Shown: positions 25,952 through 34,873, counted from the stretch's first letter. The stretch: 64,000 nt of DNA from Paractinoplanes pyxinae (GCF_026626335.1 NZ_JAPNTZ010000011.1:248001-312000); one strand, 5' to 3'. Notes: a model not told the origin generated them from the letters alone. Program-made: numbers and translations.

Positions 25952-27102
25952 GCTCGCTCACCGAGCGGTGGTCGCAGGCAGGGATGAACAACTACGGCAC
26001 CCCGCAGGCCGCCCTCGTGCGCGGCGAGGGCGCGGTGCTGACCGCCGACGACGGCAAGCAGTACGTCGACTTCCTGGGCGGCATCGCGGTGAACGCGCTC
26101 GGCCACGCCCATCCGGCCGTGGTCGCCGCCGTCACGCAGCAGATCCAGCAGCTGGGCCACGTCTCCAACTTCTATGTGGCCGAGCCCCCGGTCGCCCTGG
26201 CCGAGCTGCTGCTGGCCCTGGCCGGCCGGGCGGGCCGGGTGATCTTCACCAATTCCGGCGCCGAGGCCAACGAGGCCGCCTTCAAGATCTCCCGCCTGAC
26301 CGGCCGCACCCACGTCGTGGCCACCGACGGCGCCTTCCACGGCCGCACGATGGGCGCGCTCGCGCTGACCGGGCAGCCCGGCAAGGCCGACCCGTTCCGC
26401 CCGCTGCCGGGCGACGTGACCCACGTGCCGTTCGGCGATCTCGAGGCCCTGCGCGCGGCCGTGACCGACGAGACCGCCATGGTGATCCTCGAACCGATCC
26501 AGGGTGAGAACGGCGTCGTCGTGCCGCCCGCGGGCTACCTGGCCGGGGCCCGCGAGGTCTGCACCGCGAAGGGCGCGCTGCTCGTGCTGGACGAGGTGCA
26601 GACCGGCATCGGCCGCACCGGCCACTGGTTCCACCACCAGAGCGAGGGCGTCGAGCCCGACCTGATCACCCTGGCCAAGGGGCTCGGCGGCGGCCTGCCG
26701 ATCGGCGCCTGCATCGCCTTCGGCCCGGCGGCCGAGCTGCTGACCCCGGGCTCGCACGGCACCACCTTCGGCGGCAACCCGGTCTCGTGCGCGGCCGGCC
26801 TCGCGGTGATCCGCACGATCGCCGGCGAGGGCCTGCTCGACCACGTCAAGCGGGTCGGCGAGCAGCTGCGCCGCGGTATCGAGGGGCTGAATCACCCGCT
26901 CGTCAACCACGTGCGCGGGGCCGGCCTGCTGCTCGGGATCGTGCTCAACGAGCCCGAGGCGGCCCGCGTCGCCGCCGCTCTCAAAGAAGCCGGCTTCCTG
27001 GTGAACGCCCCGCAGCCCGACGTCATCCGCCTCGCCCCGCCGCTGATCATCAGCACCGAGCAGGCCGACGCGCTCATCGAAGCCCTGGGTGGTGTGCTGT
27101 GA
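25948..27102 (+). CDS. argD: Acetylornithine aminotransferase
   Basis: PLP-dependent class-III aminotransferase converting N-acetylglutamate semialdehyde to N-acetylornithine. 384 residues with GGIAVNALGHAHP, TNSGAEANEAAFK (phosphate cup), LVLDEVQTGIGRTG (PLP Asp) and LAKGLGGGLPIGA (Schiff-base Lys), then GTTFGGNPVSCAA. The start overlaps argB by ATGA; the stop overlaps the argF GTG. Confidence 0.98.
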   Translation: MSSLTERWSQAGMNNYGTPQAALVRGEGAVLTADDGKQYVDFLGGIAVNALGHAHPAVVAAVTQQIQQLGHVSNFYVAEPPVALAELLLALAGRAGRVIFTNSGAEANEAAFKISRLTGRTHVVATDGAFHGRTMGALALTGQPGKADPFRPLPGDVTHVPFGDLEALRAAVTDETAMVILEPIQGENGVVVPPAGYLAGAREVCTAKGALLVLDEVQTGIGRTGHWFHHQSEGVEPDLITLAKGLGGGLPIGACIAFGPAAELLTPGSHGTTFGGNPVSCAAGLAVIRTIAGEGLLDHVKRVGEQLRRGIEGLNHPLVNHVRGAGLLLGIVLNEPEAARVAAALKEAGFLVNAPQPDVIRLAPPLIISTEQADALIEALGGVL

Positions 27103-28043
27103 CCCGGTCCCGCGAAGTAAGGCACTTCCTGCGCGACGACGACCTGTCGCCCGACGAGCAGAACGCCGTGATCGACCTCGCCGTCGAGATGAAGGCCGAC
27201 CGGTTCAAATACAAACCGCTCGAGGGCCCGCGCTCGGTCGCCGTCTTCTTCGACAAGGTCAGCCTGCGCACCCGGCTCTCGTTCGAGGCGGGCATCGCCG
27301 AGCTGGGCGGCCAGCCGATGATCGTCGACACGCACGCCACCCACTTCGGCCGGGGCGAGACGCTGAGCGACGCCGGCCGGGTCGTCTCCCGTTACGTGTC
27401 GGCCATGGTCTTCCGCACGACGGGCGACGAGCGCCTGACCGAGCTGGCCTCCGACGTGAACGTGCCGGTGATCAACGCGCTCACCGACGGCTTCCACCCC
27501 TGTCAGCTGCTGGCCGACCTGCTCACCATCCGCGAGCGGCTCGGCTCGGCGCGGGGGCGCAAGCTCGCGTACGTGGGCGACGCGGCCAACAACATGGCCC
27601 ACTCCTATCTGCTGGCCGGCGTCACCGCGGGCATGCACGTGCGGGTGGCCGGCCCGTCCGGGTTCGACCCCTCGCCGCAGGTGGTCTCGCGCGCGGCCGA
27701 GATCGCGGCCTGGACCGGCGGCTCGGTCGAGGTGCTGCGTGACCCGTTCGAGGCCGCCGACGGCGTCCACGTGCTGGCCACCGACACGTGGACCTCGATG
27801 GGGCAGGAGGACGACGGGCGCGACCGGCTCACCCCGTTCTGGCCCTACCAGCTCAACGAGAAGCTGCTGGCGGCCGCCTCGGATGATGCGATCGTGCTGC
27901 ACTGCCTGCCCGCCCACCGGGGTGAAGAGATCACCGACGACGTCATGGACGGCCCGCACAGCGCCGTCTTCGACCAGGCCGAGAACCGGCTGCACGCCCA
28001 GAAGGCGCTGCTGGCCTGGCTCCTGGGGGTGAATTCGCGATGA
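27099..28043 (+). CDS. argF: Ornithine carbamoyltransferase
   Basis: Joins ornithine and carbamoyl phosphate to citrulline. 314 residues starting at a GTG that overlaps argD. FFDKVSLRTRLSFEAGI carries the carbamoyl-phosphate motif as SLRTR in place of the common STRTR; DGFHPCQLLADLLTI supplies HPCQ; VLHCLPAHRGEEI holds the catalytic Cys of the ornithine loop. The stop overlaps the argR ATG by ATGA. Confidence 0.97.
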   Translation: MTRSREVRHFLRDDDLSPDEQNAVIDLAVEMKADRFKYKPLEGPRSVAVFFDKVSLRTRLSFEAGIAELGGQPMIVDTHATHFGRGETLSDAGRVVSRYVSAMVFRTTGDERLTELASDVNVPVINALTDGFHPCQLLADLLTIRERLGSARGRKLAYVGDAANNMAHSYLLAGVTAGMHVRVAGPSGFDPSPQVVSRAAEIAAWTGGSVEVLRDPFEAADGVHVLATDTWTSMGQEDDGRDRLTPFWPYQLNEKLLAAASDDAIVLHCLPAHRGEEITDDVMDGPHSAVFDQAENRLHAQKALLAWLLGVNSR

Positions 28044-28588
28044 CCGGGCCGGTGACCCGGGCCGGGCGCCACGCGCGGATAGTGGAACTGATCCGCGACA
28101 AGGCGATCCGCTCGCAGACCGAACTGGCCGACCTGCTGGCCGGCGAGGGCGTGCAGGTCACCCAGGCCACCCTCTCGCGCGACCTGGAAGAGCTGGGCGC
28201 GGTCAAGGTCAGCGGGGCCTACCTGATCCCCGAGGACGGCAAGCGCCCCCTGCGCGAGACCACCGAGCAGGGTCCGGCCCGGCTGCTGCGCCTGCTGCGC
28301 GAGCTGCTGACCGGCGCCGACTTCAGCGGCAACATCGCCGTGCTGCGCACCCCGCCCGGCGCCGCGCACTTCCTGGCCAGCGCGCTCGACCGGGCCGGCC
28401 TGACCGACGTCGTGGGCACCATCGCCGGCGACGACACCATCCTGGTCGTGGCCCGCGACGCCACGGGTGGCAAGGCGCTGGCGGCCAAGCTGGCCGACTG
28501 GGCCGGCCACACCTCCGGCCACCACGCCGAGCCCTCGCCCGGCGAATACCGGCACTTCCCGACCCGCGACATACGGCTGGCAGACTGA
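28040..28588 (+). CDS. argR: Arginine repressor
   Basis: A 182-residue ArgR/AhrC family regulator. The N-terminal winged HTH (RIVELIRDKAIRSQTELADLLAGEGVQVTQATLSRDLEELGAVKV) binds ARG boxes and the C-terminal core (VVGTIAGDDTILVVARD) forms the arginine-binding hexamer. It sits inside the operon it should repress; the ARG box lies before argC at 22892. Confidence 0.97.
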   Translation: MTGPVTRAGRHARIVELIRDKAIRSQTELADLLAGEGVQVTQATLSRDLEELGAVKVSGAYLIPEDGKRPLRETTEQGPARLLRLLRELLTGADFSGNIAVLRTPPGAAHFLASALDRAGLTDVVGTIAGDDTILVVARDATGGKALAAKLADWAGHTSGHHAEPSPGEYRHFPTRDIRLAD

Positions 28589-28594
28589 TCCCCG

Positions 28595-30016
28595 ATGACT
28601 GAGAAGACTTCCCTGTGGGGTGGCCGGTTCGCCGGCGGCCCGGCCGACGCCCTGGCCCGCCTGTCGGTGAGCGTCCAGTTCGACTGGCGCCTCGCCCCGT
28701 ACGACATCGCCGGCTCCCGGGCGCACGCCCGCGTGCTCGCCGCGGCCGGGCTGCTCGACCCCGACGAACTGGGCCAGATGCTGGCCGCGCTGGACGATCT
28801 CGAGGCGGCCTGCGCGTCCGGCGAGTTCCGGCCCACCATCGACGACGAGGACGTGCACACCGCCCTCGAGCGCGGCCTGCTGGAAAGGCTGGGCGCGCTC
28901 GGCGGCAAGCTGCGCGCCGGTCGCTCGCGCAACGACCAGGTCGCCACCGACCTGCGCCTCTATCTGCGCGACCACGCCCGTGGGGTGGCCGTGGCCCTGG
29001 TCGAGCTGGCCGACGCGCTGACCGAGCAGGCGGCCCGCAACGTCGACACGCCGGCCCCCGGCATGACCCACCTGCAGCACGCGCAGCCGGTCACGTTCGG
29101 GCACTGGCTGCTGGCCCACGTGCAGCCGCTGCTGCGCGACCTCGACCGGATGCGTGACTGGGACGTCCGCACGGCCGTGTCGCCGCTCGGCAGCGGTGCG
29201 CTGGCCGGCTCGTCCCTGCCGCTCGACCCGGCCGCCGTCGCGAAAGAACTGGGCTTCACCGCACCCGCTCCCAACTCGATGGACGCCGTGGCCGACCGCG
29301 ACTTCGTGGCCGAGTTCCTGTTCATCACGTCGCTGATCGGCGTGCACCTCTCGCGCCTGGGTGAAGAGGTCGTGCTGTGGACGTCGACCGAGTTCGGCTG
29401 GGTCGAGCTGGACGACGCCTTCGCCACCGGCTCGTCGATCATGCCGCAGAAGAAGAACGCGGACATCGCCGAGCTGGCCCGGGGCAAGAGCGGCCGGCTG
29501 ATCGGCGGGCTGGTCACGGTGCTGACCATGCTCAAGGGTCTGCCGCTGACCTACGACCGCGACATGCAGGAGGACAAGGAGCCGGTCTTCGACGCGATCG
29601 AGACGCTCGAGTTGCTGCTGCCCGCGCTGGCCGGCATGGTCTCGACGATGACCGTGCGGGTCGACCGGCTGGCCGCGTCCGCCCCGATCGGCTTCTCGCT
29701 GGCCACCGAGGTCGCCGACTGGCTGGTCCGCAAGGGTGTGCCGTTCCGCGAGGCGCACGAGATCACCGGCAAGCTGGTGGCGCTGTGCTCGGTGCGCGAG
29801 TGCGAGCTGGAAGACCTGACCGACGACGACCTGAAGACGGTCAGCGAGCACCTCGACCCGTCGGTGCGCCAGGTGCTCACGGTCGACTCGGCCCTGGCCT
29901 CGCGCACCACGCCCGGTTCCACCGGTCCCGGCCCGGTCGCCGAGCAGCTGGCCCAGGTGCAGCACCGGCTGGACACGTGGCGTCAGTGGGCGGTCGAAAA
30001 GGTCGTACCCCGCTGA
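28595..30016 (+). CDS. argH: Argininosuccinate lyase
   Basis: Last step of arginine synthesis: argininosuccinate to arginine and fumarate. 473 residues with LWGGRFAGGPADAL, DEDVHTALERGL, the AGRSRNDQVATDLRL loop, TPAPGMTHLQHAQPV and the superfamily signature GSSIMPQKKN with the catalytic Ser. It follows argR directly by 6 bases; argG, which lies between argR and argH in Mycobacterium, is absent here. A terminator follows. Confidence 0.98.
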   Translation: MTEKTSLWGGRFAGGPADALARLSVSVQFDWRLAPYDIAGSRAHARVLAAAGLLDPDELGQMLAALDDLEAACASGEFRPTIDDEDVHTALERGLLERLGALGGKLRAGRSRNDQVATDLRLYLRDHARGVAVALVELADALTEQAARNVDTPAPGMTHLQHAQPVTFGHWLLAHVQPLLRDLDRMRDWDVRTAVSPLGSGALAGSSLPLDPAAVAKELGFTAPAPNSMDAVADRDFVAEFLFITSLIGVHLSRLGEEVVLWTSTEFGWVELDDAFATGSSIMPQKKNADIAELARGKSGRLIGGLVTVLTMLKGLPLTYDRDMQEDKEPVFDAIETLELLLPALAGMVSTMTVRVDRLAASAPIGFSLATEVADWLVRKGVPFREAHEITGKLVALCSVRECELEDLTDDDLKTVSEHLDPSVRQVLTVDSALASRTTPGSTGPGPVAEQLAQVQHRLDTWRQWAVEKVVPR

Positions 30017-30021
30017 CGTGA

Positions 30022-30050
30022 AACGGGCGGTCCAAGCAGGACCGCCCGTT
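30022..30050. terminator. Perfect 12-bp hairpin after argH
   Basis: AACGGGCGGTCC and GGACCGCCCGTT flank a 5-base loop (AAGCA). It starts 5 bases after the argH stop and ends 11 bases before the stop of the convergent membrane-protein gene, so it should terminate both transcripts. Confidence 0.85.
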
Positions 30051-30061
30051 CCCGGCGGCAC

Positions 30062-31453
30062 TCAGCCGACGACGCGCGTCTTGGGCGTGTCACCCGGCAG
30101 TCCGCCCGAGTCGCTTTCGAACGGCGGCACGGGCGTCTCGCCCAGAACAGCACCATTTTTCCCGTACGCGATGACCCGCGCCTCGGCGGAACCCGGCACC
30201 GACGCGTTGCCCGCACCCGTGCCGTCGAGAGTGATCGGCGTGGGAGCCGCCCCGCCGACCTGCAGCTCGACCCGCTCGGCGCCGGCCGGGGCGGTCACGA
30301 TCACCTGGTCGGTGCGGTCGTCCTTGCCCTCGGCCCGCATCCGCCAGGCGATCGGCCGCTCGGCCGCCCCCTTCACCGGCAGCAGCAGGCGCAGGTCCTG
30401 GCGGAACGAGTTCTGGGTTCCGTGCAGCGCGTAGGCCAGCACACCCCCGCCCTGCGGCTGCAGGGTGAACAGCGCCGCCGGCTGCCCGTTGACCGTCCCC
30501 GTCCAGCGCACACGCACCTTGGTGCCGGCCGCCACGATCCGGGCGTCCGCGACCGCCTGGTTCACCCAGCTGCGCAGGATCGCCCGGTCGAACTCGCGGT
30601 CGCCCAGCGCCGCGGCCAGAGTCGCGTCGCTGATCGCCTGCACGTCGGAGCCGGAACCCGAGAAGCCGCCGGAGGCGCCGCCCTCGTAGATGGTGTCCGG
30701 CCCCGACGTGACGGTGACCTTGACCTCGGGCGGGGTCGGGGACGGGGGCAGGGTCAGCTCGGCCAGCCCGGTGCCGGCCGGTTGGGCCTGGGCCGGGCCG
30801 TGCTCGACGGTGCCCTCGGGCGTGTAGCGGAAGCCCTGGCTCACCGTGACCGTCGATCCGGCCGGACCGACCACCACCAGAAGGCCGGGCCGGTCGTCCG
30901 ACGCCATGCTGTAGGTCACGACCGTCTCGCCGCCGTCGACCCGCCCGCTTTCCGTGAGCCGCTCCGCCGGGTCGCCGGCGTCACCGGCGTACCAGATCAG
31001 GGCCTTGTCCTCGAGGAAGCCGAACCGCAGCGGCACGAGGGCGAGCACCAGCCGCTCGTTGCCGACGTCGGCCGCGTACACGAACTTGATGGCGTCGCGG
31101 TCGGCCACCCGCCACGTCTCGCCCGGGTCCTCGACGTCCTTGATCTCTCGCCGCACGCCTTCCAGCAGGTCTTTGTCGCCGGCGAGCGACCCGCGGACCG
31201 GCCCCTCGCCCAGCACCGCGTTGAACCCGGCGACCTGGATGGCCGGCGCCCAGCCCGGCAACGGCACGACGCCCGCCTGCACGCCGCCCGCCGCGGCCAG
31301 CACGGCGACCACCCCGGCCACGCCCGCCCGCCGCCTGTTCCTGTGCTTGCGCTCGCGCCGTTCGAAGCCCGCCCACGGGTCGTCGGTCACGTCCAGCATC
31401 TCGGCCTCGGCCGCGAGCACGCCCTTCAGCGTGGCTTCGGTGTCGGTGGTCAT
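30062..31453 (-). CDS. Membrane-anchored partner of the SigE-family sigma factor
   Basis: A 463-residue protein coupled by ATGA to the sigma-factor gene. A short cytoplasmic N terminus (TEATLKGVLAAEAEMLDVTDDPW) leads through a very basic stretch (RRERKHRNRRR) into one membrane helix (AGVAGVVAVLAAAGGVQAGVV), leaving about 400 residues outside the cell. The position and topology are those of an anti-sigma factor or a surface sensor, but no zinc-binding anti-sigma (HxxxCxxC) motif is present. The outer part is not recognised. Function is inferred only from context and topology. Confidence 0.7.
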   Translation of the reverse strand: MTTDTEATLKGVLAAEAEMLDVTDDPWAGFERRERKHRNRRRAGVAGVVAVLAAAGGVQAGVVPLPGWAPAIQVAGFNAVLGEGPVRGSLAGDKDLLEGVRREIKDVEDPGETWRVADRDAIKFVYAADVGNERLVLALVPLRFGFLEDKALIWYAGDAGDPAERLTESGRVDGGETVVTYSMASDDRPGLLVVVGPAGSTVTVSQGFRYTPEGTVEHGPAQAQPAGTGLAELTLPPSPTPPEVKVTVTSGPDTIYEGGASGGFSGSGSDVQAISDATLAAALGDREFDRAILRSWVNQAVADARIVAAGTKVRVRWTGTVNGQPAALFTLQPQGGGVLAYALHGTQNSFRQDLRLLLPVKGAAERPIAWRMRAEGKDDRTDQVIVTAPAGAERVELQVGGAAPTPITLDGTGAGNASVPGSAEARVIAYGKNGAVLGETPVPPFESDSGGLPGDTPKTRVVG

Positions 31454-31971
31454 GCCCGGGTCCTTTCCGGTACGGGGTTGAGATGCGCACGCAGCCGATC
31501 GAGCCCGCGCGAGGCCTGGCTCTTGACGGTGCCGACCGAGCAGCCCAGCAATTCGGCCACCTCCGACTCGCCCAGGTCGGCGAAGTAGCGCAGGACGAGC
31601 ACCGCGCGCATCCGCGGCGGCAGGGTGCGCAACGCCGCGGTCACCTGCTGCCGCTGCTCTATCGACCCGTACGCGTCGGCGCCGGACGAACCCGGCGGCG
31701 AATCGGTGGCCAGCAGCGGCACCTCGCTGACCCGCCGCCGGCGGCGCCACGAGATCGCGGTGTTCACCATCGCCTTGCGCACGTAGGCGACCGGCGCCTC
31801 CATCCGCGAGACGCGGCCCCACTTGCGATGCGTCTTCTCCAGGGCCGCCTGGACCAAGTCCTCGGCGTGGCCCCGGTCGCCGGTCAGCAGGTAGGCGACG
31901 CGCACGAGCGGCCCCCACTGCTGCTCGACGAACGCGCGGAAGCCGTCGTCCGCCGGTGAGTGTGTCGACAT
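31450..31971 (-). CDS. SigE-family ECF sigma factor
   Basis: A 173-residue sigma-70 family protein with region 2 (FRAFVEQQWGPLVRVAYLLTGDRGHAEDLVQAALEKTHRKW, then AYVRKAMVNTAISWRRRRR for promoter melting and recognition) and region 4 (LPPRMRAVLVLRYFADLGESEVAELLGCSVGTVKSQASRGLDRLR). The pattern fits the actinobacterial SigE-like (ECF41-neighbouring) group often coupled to a membrane protein. Its stop overlaps the start of that membrane protein. The promoter should lie in 31972-32329. Confidence 0.92.
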   Translation of the reverse strand: MSTHSPADDGFRAFVEQQWGPLVRVAYLLTGDRGHAEDLVQAALEKTHRKWGRVSRMEAPVAYVRKAMVNTAISWRRRRRVSEVPLLATDSPPGSSGADAYGSIEQRQQVTAALRTLPPRMRAVLVLRYFADLGESEVAELLGCSVGTVKSQASRGLDRLRAHLNPVPERTRA

Positions 31972-32329
31972 GCTGCGCTCAACGCCTCTGGGTGGCGAAA
32001 AGGTTGAGTCCGCTGTGGACAGCAGTCCTGAAGCCGTGGCCGCTCAGGAGAACCGGTGTACTTGGGTCGTTTGATCGGACAGGCCGGTATCCGTTATGTG
32101 ACGAAGACGTTACGGTGGGGAGGCGCCAGGATGCGGCGGCCGGGTGGCACAGACTCGCCGTGAGCTGGCTGGTTCGAAGATTGCCGAAGATTTTCGCGGC
32201 TGCGACCCATCCGAGGTCGTGGATGCTCCGAATAGACACGCAGGGGTACACAGGAAAGTGCTTTCCGCCGGTGTCTGGCGGGTCGACGATCCGGGCACGG
32301 GTGCTGGCGTCCATCGGCGAGGTGATGTG
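31972..32329. other. 358-base divergent intergenic region
   Basis: Lies between the sigma-factor gene (minus) and the LuxR gene (plus), so it should hold promoters for both. No clear -35/-10 pair, palindrome or RNA structure stands out by eye. A GAGG ribosome binding site (32319-32322) sits 7 bases before the GTG at 32330. Confidence 0.5.
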
Positions 32330-32935
32330 GTGATCCGGGTTGCGGTGGCCAGAGACGAGGGATACTTCGGTGTCCCGGTCCGTGCCTTGCTCGAGTCCAG
32401 TCCTGACATGCATTTCATCGGCACGCTGCCCTTCGGGCTCGACCTGCCCCGGGTCGCGGCCGAGATGTGGCCCGGCGTGATCGTGATAGACACGCAGTAC
32501 ATGGTGAGCCAGGTGCTGCCGGTCGCCCACGCGGTGCGCTCGACGAACCCGTCGTGCGCGATGCTTCTGCTCTGCGATCCCAGCAAGCGGGGCATGCTTC
32601 CGCCGCGCCACCGGTCCGGTCTGCTCAACTTCCTGGACAAGGACGCCTCGGCGGCGCTGCTGGCCGACTCGGTCCGCCGGCTCGCCGGTGGCGAGAGGGT
32701 GATGTCGGCCCGCCTGCAGACCGCCTCCCTGCTCGCCGACAAGGGGCTGAGCACGCGCGAGCTCGAGGTGCTGGGGCTGGCCGCCGAGGGTGAGCCGGTG
32801 AAAGAGATCGCCAAGCGGCTCTTCCTCTCCGGCGGCACGGTCCGCAACTATCTGTCGGCCATCATCGCCAAGACCGGCGCGCGCAACCGCCTGGACGCCA
32901 TTCGCATCGCCCGTAAGGACGGCTGGCTCCGGTAG
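32330..32935 (+). CDS. LuxR/NarL-family response regulator
   Basis: A 201-residue two-domain regulator. The receiver-like domain has an acidic pair near the start (VAVARDEG), a possible phosphoacceptor Asp in VIVIDTQ, and the later Lys in LNFLDKDAS. The C-terminal LuxR HTH is clear: LSTRELEVLGLAAEGEPVKEIAKRLFLSGGTVRNYLSAIIAKTGARNRLDAIRIA. The GTG at 32330 gives a normal receiver start and a GAGG site at good distance, although the frame is open to 32144. No sensor kinase gene is adjacent, so it may be an orphan. Confidence 0.85.
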   Translation: MIRVAVARDEGYFGVPVRALLESSPDMHFIGTLPFGLDLPRVAAEMWPGVIVIDTQYMVSQVLPVAHAVRSTNPSCAMLLLCDPSKRGMLPPRHRSGLLNFLDKDASAALLADSVRRLAGGERVMSARLQTASLLADKGLSTRELEVLGLAAEGEPVKEIAKRLFLSGGTVRNYLSAIIAKTGARNRLDAIRIARKDGWLR

Positions 32936-32958
32936 GGGTACGACGTACTGTTGGTCCG

Positions 32959-33498
32959 GTGCCATCCGGTCAACTCGATGTACCCGCGCTGCCGGTCCTG
33001 ATCCCGCTCGGGCTGGTGCTCATGGGGGTGGCCGCCTTGGTGTTGCGGCGCCGGGGCGAGTTGCGGCGGGAAAAGTTGATCCCGCTGTGGCTCGCCGGGT
33101 GGTACGCGGTGGCGGTGCTCGGGGCCACCATGCTGCCGTTGCGGCTGGCCTGGGGGCCCGAGGCCGGTGCGCCCGAGTTGTATCGGATCCTCTGGATTCC
33201 GTACGTGACCATGCGGGTCGACGATTTCATCCTGAACGTCCTGATGCTGGTGCCGCTGGCCGCCGCGCTGCGGGTCGCGTTCGGGGTGCGTGACCGCAAG
33301 CGGGTGGTGCTGACCGGCTTCCTGATCAGCCTGGGCATCGAGACGACCCAGCTGCTGATGCTGTTGTTCCTGCACGGCACCCGCTGGGCCGACACGAATG
33401 ACCTGATCGCCAACACGCTGGGCGCGTGGCTGGGCTGGGTGCTGCTGCAGCGGGTGCTGCGCCGGCGGCGTCAGACCGAATTGACCGTACGGTCGTAG
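32959..33498 (+). CDS. VanZ-family membrane protein
   Basis: A 179-residue protein with about four membrane segments and the VanZ-like pattern NVLMLVPLAAALRVAF, then LTGFLISLGIETTQLLM and the Asp/Asn-rich RWADTNDLIANTLGAWLGW. VanZ homologues confer low-level teicoplanin resistance in enterococci; most actinobacterial members are uncharacterised. Start GTG at 32959. It overlaps the convergent glycosyltransferase by 28 bases. Confidence 0.87.
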   Translation: MPSGQLDVPALPVLIPLGLVLMGVAALVLRRRGELRREKLIPLWLAGWYAVAVLGATMLPLRLAWGPEAGAPELYRILWIPYVTMRVDDFILNVLMLVPLAAALRVAFGVRDRKRVVLTGFLISLGIETTQLLMLLFLHGTRWADTNDLIANTLGAWLGWVLLQRVLRRRRQTELTVRS

Positions 33499-34541
33499 AG
33501 CGCACCCACCTGGGCGGCCATCCGCCCGGCGTCGTACCGGTCGCCGGCCGAGCGTGCCGCGAGCCGGCCGCCCGCCCGCTCGGCCAGGCACAGCACCTCG
33601 GCCCGGAGTCCGCGCGGCAACGATTCCGGGTCGTGCGCGGTGAGCCGCCGGGCTCCGTCGACGGCGACACCGTCCAGCGGGACGCAAGCGGCATAGAGCG
33701 CGGGCAGCCCGGCCGCGATCGCCTCGAGCACGGCCAGGCCGAACGTCTCGCGACCGGGTGATGCGAACACGTCCATGGCGCACAGCATCTCGCGGGCGTG
33801 CCGCACCGGTCCGGCGAAGCGCACCCGGTCGGCGACCCCCTCGATGGCGGCCAGCTTCTCCAGCGCGTGCCGGGCCGAGCCGTCCCCGACGAGCAGCAGC
33901 ACCGCGCCCGGCACCTCGCCGACGGCCCGGATCAGCACGTCGAACCGCTGATCGGGTTCCAGCCGGCCCAGCCCGCCGATCACCGGGGTCTCCGGCGCGA
34001 TGCGCAGCCGGGCCCGGGCCGCCGCGCGCAGTGCGGGATCGAACCGGAACTCGCCCGGGTCGAGGCCCTTGGGCACCACGGCCAGCCGGCCCTCGGGCAC
34101 GCCCCGGCGGCGCAGCCGGTCGGCGACCGCCGTGGACACCGCGATGGTGACCTGGCCGAAGCGCTCGCCGGCCCGGTAGATCGGGCCGGCCCGCCGGACG
34201 TCGTCGAGGTGGTACTCGGTGGCGACGATCCGCGCGACGCCGGCCAGCCACCCCGCCAGCCGCCCCTGCGCGCTCGCGCGGAACAGGTGGGTGTGGACCA
34301 CGTCGAAGCGGCCGCGGCGAGCGAGCCGGCGCAGCTTGCGCACGGCGCCCGGGTCGAAGTCGCGCGCGCTGATCAGCTGATGCACCACCGTGCCGTCGGC
34401 CCGCAGGGCGGCCAGCACCGGCCCGGGCGGGGACAGCGTGACCACCTCGCTGCGCTGCGGCAGATGGCGGATCAGCAGGCGCAGCTGGTTCTCGGCGCCG
34501 TCGCCGGCCCGGGCGCTGATCACATGCAGCACCCGCGCCAT
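33471..34541 (-). CDS. GT4-family glycosyltransferase
   Basis: A 356-residue GT-B enzyme: N-terminal LHVISARAGDGAENQLRLLIRHL, VVHTHLFRASAQGRLAGW, and a C-terminal donor domain with VIGGLGRLEPDQRFDVLIRA, LLLVGDGSARHALEKLA and the E-x7-E motif in SPGRETFGLAVLEAIAAGLP. A GGGAG ribosome binding site precedes the ATG. It stands at the left edge of the exopolysaccharide locus, divergent from the dehydratase gene, and probably adds one sugar to the repeat unit. Confidence 0.9.
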   Translation of the reverse strand: MARVLHVISARAGDGAENQLRLLIRHLPQRSEVVTLSPPGPVLAALRADGTVVHQLISARDFDPGAVRKLRRLARRGRFDVVHTHLFRASAQGRLAGWLAGVARIVATEYHLDDVRRAGPIYRAGERFGQVTIAVSTAVADRLRRRGVPEGRLAVVPKGLDPGEFRFDPALRAAARARLRIAPETPVIGGLGRLEPDQRFDVLIRAVGEVPGAVLLLVGDGSARHALEKLAAIEGVADRVRFAGPVRHAREMLCAMDVFASPGRETFGLAVLEAIAAGLPALYAACVPLDGVAVDGARRLTAHDPESLPRGLRAEVLCLAERAGGRLAARSAGDRYDAGRMAAQVGALYDRTVNSV

Positions 34542-34660
34542 TCTTTCACTCCCGCGGTGTCATTGTCGCCCGATGCGATTGCGCGCTCTGAAATGGACGC
34601 TCGCAGATATTGTCCGTCGCCCGACAGTTGCAAATGTCATGCGTAACAAGAGGGAAGTTC

Positions 34661-34681
34661 ATGTTTTTGGCAGCACGATAG
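34661..34681 (+). other. Candidate leader mini-ORF (MFLAAR)
   Basis: ATG TTT TTG GCA GCA CGA TAG follows a Shine-Dalgarno-like AAGAGGGA with a 5-base spacer. It lies about 190 bases before the dehydratase start in the same direction. It may be a leader peptide controlling the operon or chance; no attenuator hairpin was identified. Confidence 0.25.
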
Positions 34682-34711
34682 CGCTGCTCAGCGAGCATGT
34701 CACAGCAAATA

Positions 34712-34724
34712 TGAGAAGTTCTCA
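34712..34724. promoter_or_regulatory. 13-base inverted repeat upstream of the exopolysaccharide operon
   Basis: TGAGAAGTTCTCA is self-complementary about its central base. It lies in the divergent promoter region, 150 bases before the dehydratase ATG, and could be a repressor or activator site. Confidence 0.4.
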
Positions 34725-34873
34725 CAAGCCGCGTGACAATAGGCACTGTATTCATTTCGGCCCTCCTGGCACGCTCGATGCCGCAGGCGGAACAAACATA
34801 TCTCGCCACTTTCCTGATGCCCATTCCTCGGCTCGTGCAGGAATCGTGGGGTGTCGCGCGCAAGGAGGAAAGC

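Larger units (their letters stand above)
34542..34873. other. 332-base AT-richer divergent region with a mini-ORF
   Basis: Noticeably lower in G+C than its surroundings. It must carry the promoters for the glycosyltransferase (minus) and the forward exopolysaccharide genes. It contains a 13-base perfect inverted repeat (34712-34724) and a seven-codon frame with a good ribosome binding site (34661-34681). A very strong AAGGAGG (34862-34868) fixes the start of the next gene. Confidence 0.55.

Noticed and set aside
27845..30061. 738-codon minus-strand open frame opposite argF, argR and argH
   Set aside because: Antisense shadow of conserved arginine genes; composition is not protein-like.
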